Positions 63,934 to 64,000 of a DNA stretch of 64,000 bases are shown here, in pieces (the stretch's first letter is position 1; each line of letters begins with the position of its first letter). The notes under the pieces are model-generated. The model was not told where the DNA came from, made no database searches, and saw only the letters and a program-made list of their open reading frames with translations. The DNA comes from Hamadaea sp013361475 (lineage in GTDB: Bacteria; Actinomycetota; Actinomycetes; Mycobacteriales; Micromonosporaceae). A program made the position numbers and the translations under genes. The DNA lies in NCBI RefSeq assembly GCF_040654195.1, contig NZ_JBFAHM010000010.1, forward strand, positions 337,608 to 401,607, given 5' to 3'.

Positions 63934-64000
63934 TCAAGCGGCGAGTTGTTGGTCTTGCTGGTTGCTGGTCCAGGCGGTGGCTTCGTCGTAGGGCGTGCTG
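63934..64000 (-). CDS. 3' end of an unidentified ORF running off the window
   Basis: On the minus strand an open frame enters from the right edge and ends at 63934 with ...TAWTSNQQDQQLAA and TGA. Only 21 codons are visible, so I cannot tell what it is. The composition is less GC-rich than its surroundings, which would suit a transferred gene or an insertion sequence, but this is only a hint. Confidence 0.35.
   Translation of the reverse strand, partial: STPYDEATAWTSNQQDQQLAA

Overview
The window comes from a high-GC actinobacterium. GTG starts are frequent, four-base ATGA/GTGA gene overlaps are common, several genes look leaderless, and CGTACG-rich codon runs are everywhere. The gene content (chitinase, CBM2-linked LPMO, GH71 glucanase, streptogrisin-type protease, XRE/ImmA/MAB_1171c cassette) fits the Micromonosporaceae. 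That family placement is inference; no rRNA lies in the window. No phage, CRISPR array or complete insertion sequence was seen.

Layout, left to right. 1-4.6 kb: 5' part of a tRNA (probably Asn), a small membrane protein, an orphan EboE homologue and a three-gene ABC-2 exporter. 4.7-12.8 kb: secreted protease, dnaG with a small ORF, dgt, a VOC protein and ppdK. 12.9-16.7 kb: HipA-like kinase with DUF3037, then an XRE regulator / ImmA metallopeptidase / 7-TM protein cassette. 16.7-24.1 kb: divergent MFS/ArsR pair, secreted GH71 glucanase, metallophosphoesterase, beta-propeller lactonase-like protein, divergent TetR/FAD monooxygenase pair. 24.1-24.4 kb: a structured minus-strand element complementary to the 3' end of 16S rRNA. 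24.4-31 kb: GNAT, coiled-coil protein, DUF402, NRDE protein, YceI, XdhC, dusB, BBE-type oxidase. 31-42.6 kb: GH18 chitinase, a membrane protein, an epimerase with its ECF41 sigma factor, GNAT, MBL lactonase, methyltransferase, QorR/QorB-like pair, LPMO and a SolA-like oxidase. 42.6-52.3 kb: hrpA, glyS, a monooxygenase-like ABM protein and the zinc uptake operon znuACB-zur. 52.4-57 kb: membrane protein, acyl-CoA dehydrogenase, YraQ/TIGR03943 permease pair. 57-60 kb: TPP riboswitch and ykoEDC thiamine/HMP ECF transporter. 60.2-63.7 kb: uppS, recO, gatA, gatC.

Regulation can often be read from the DNA: a Zur box at znuA; a TPP riboswitch with a hairpin covering the ykoE Shine-Dalgarno; a CelR/CebR-type box at the LPMO; a TetR operator pair; an ArsR-type palindrome; a probable ECF41 promoter; and paired TTGA-N4-TCAA sites at yceI.

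The most distinctive feature is the intergenic DNA. At least four families of long palindromic repeats sit just 3' of genes, mostly between convergent genes. The best is a 61-bp near-perfect hairpin present six times. Some copies supply the stop codon of the neighbouring gene. A second unusual structure is a three-copy 74-bp tandem array, each copy beginning with ATGAGC, between znuC and znuB. A third is the anti-16S element at 24.3 kb with two tiny coupled ORFs. These three, plus the XRE/ImmA/7-TM cassette, are the best candidates for undescribed biology.
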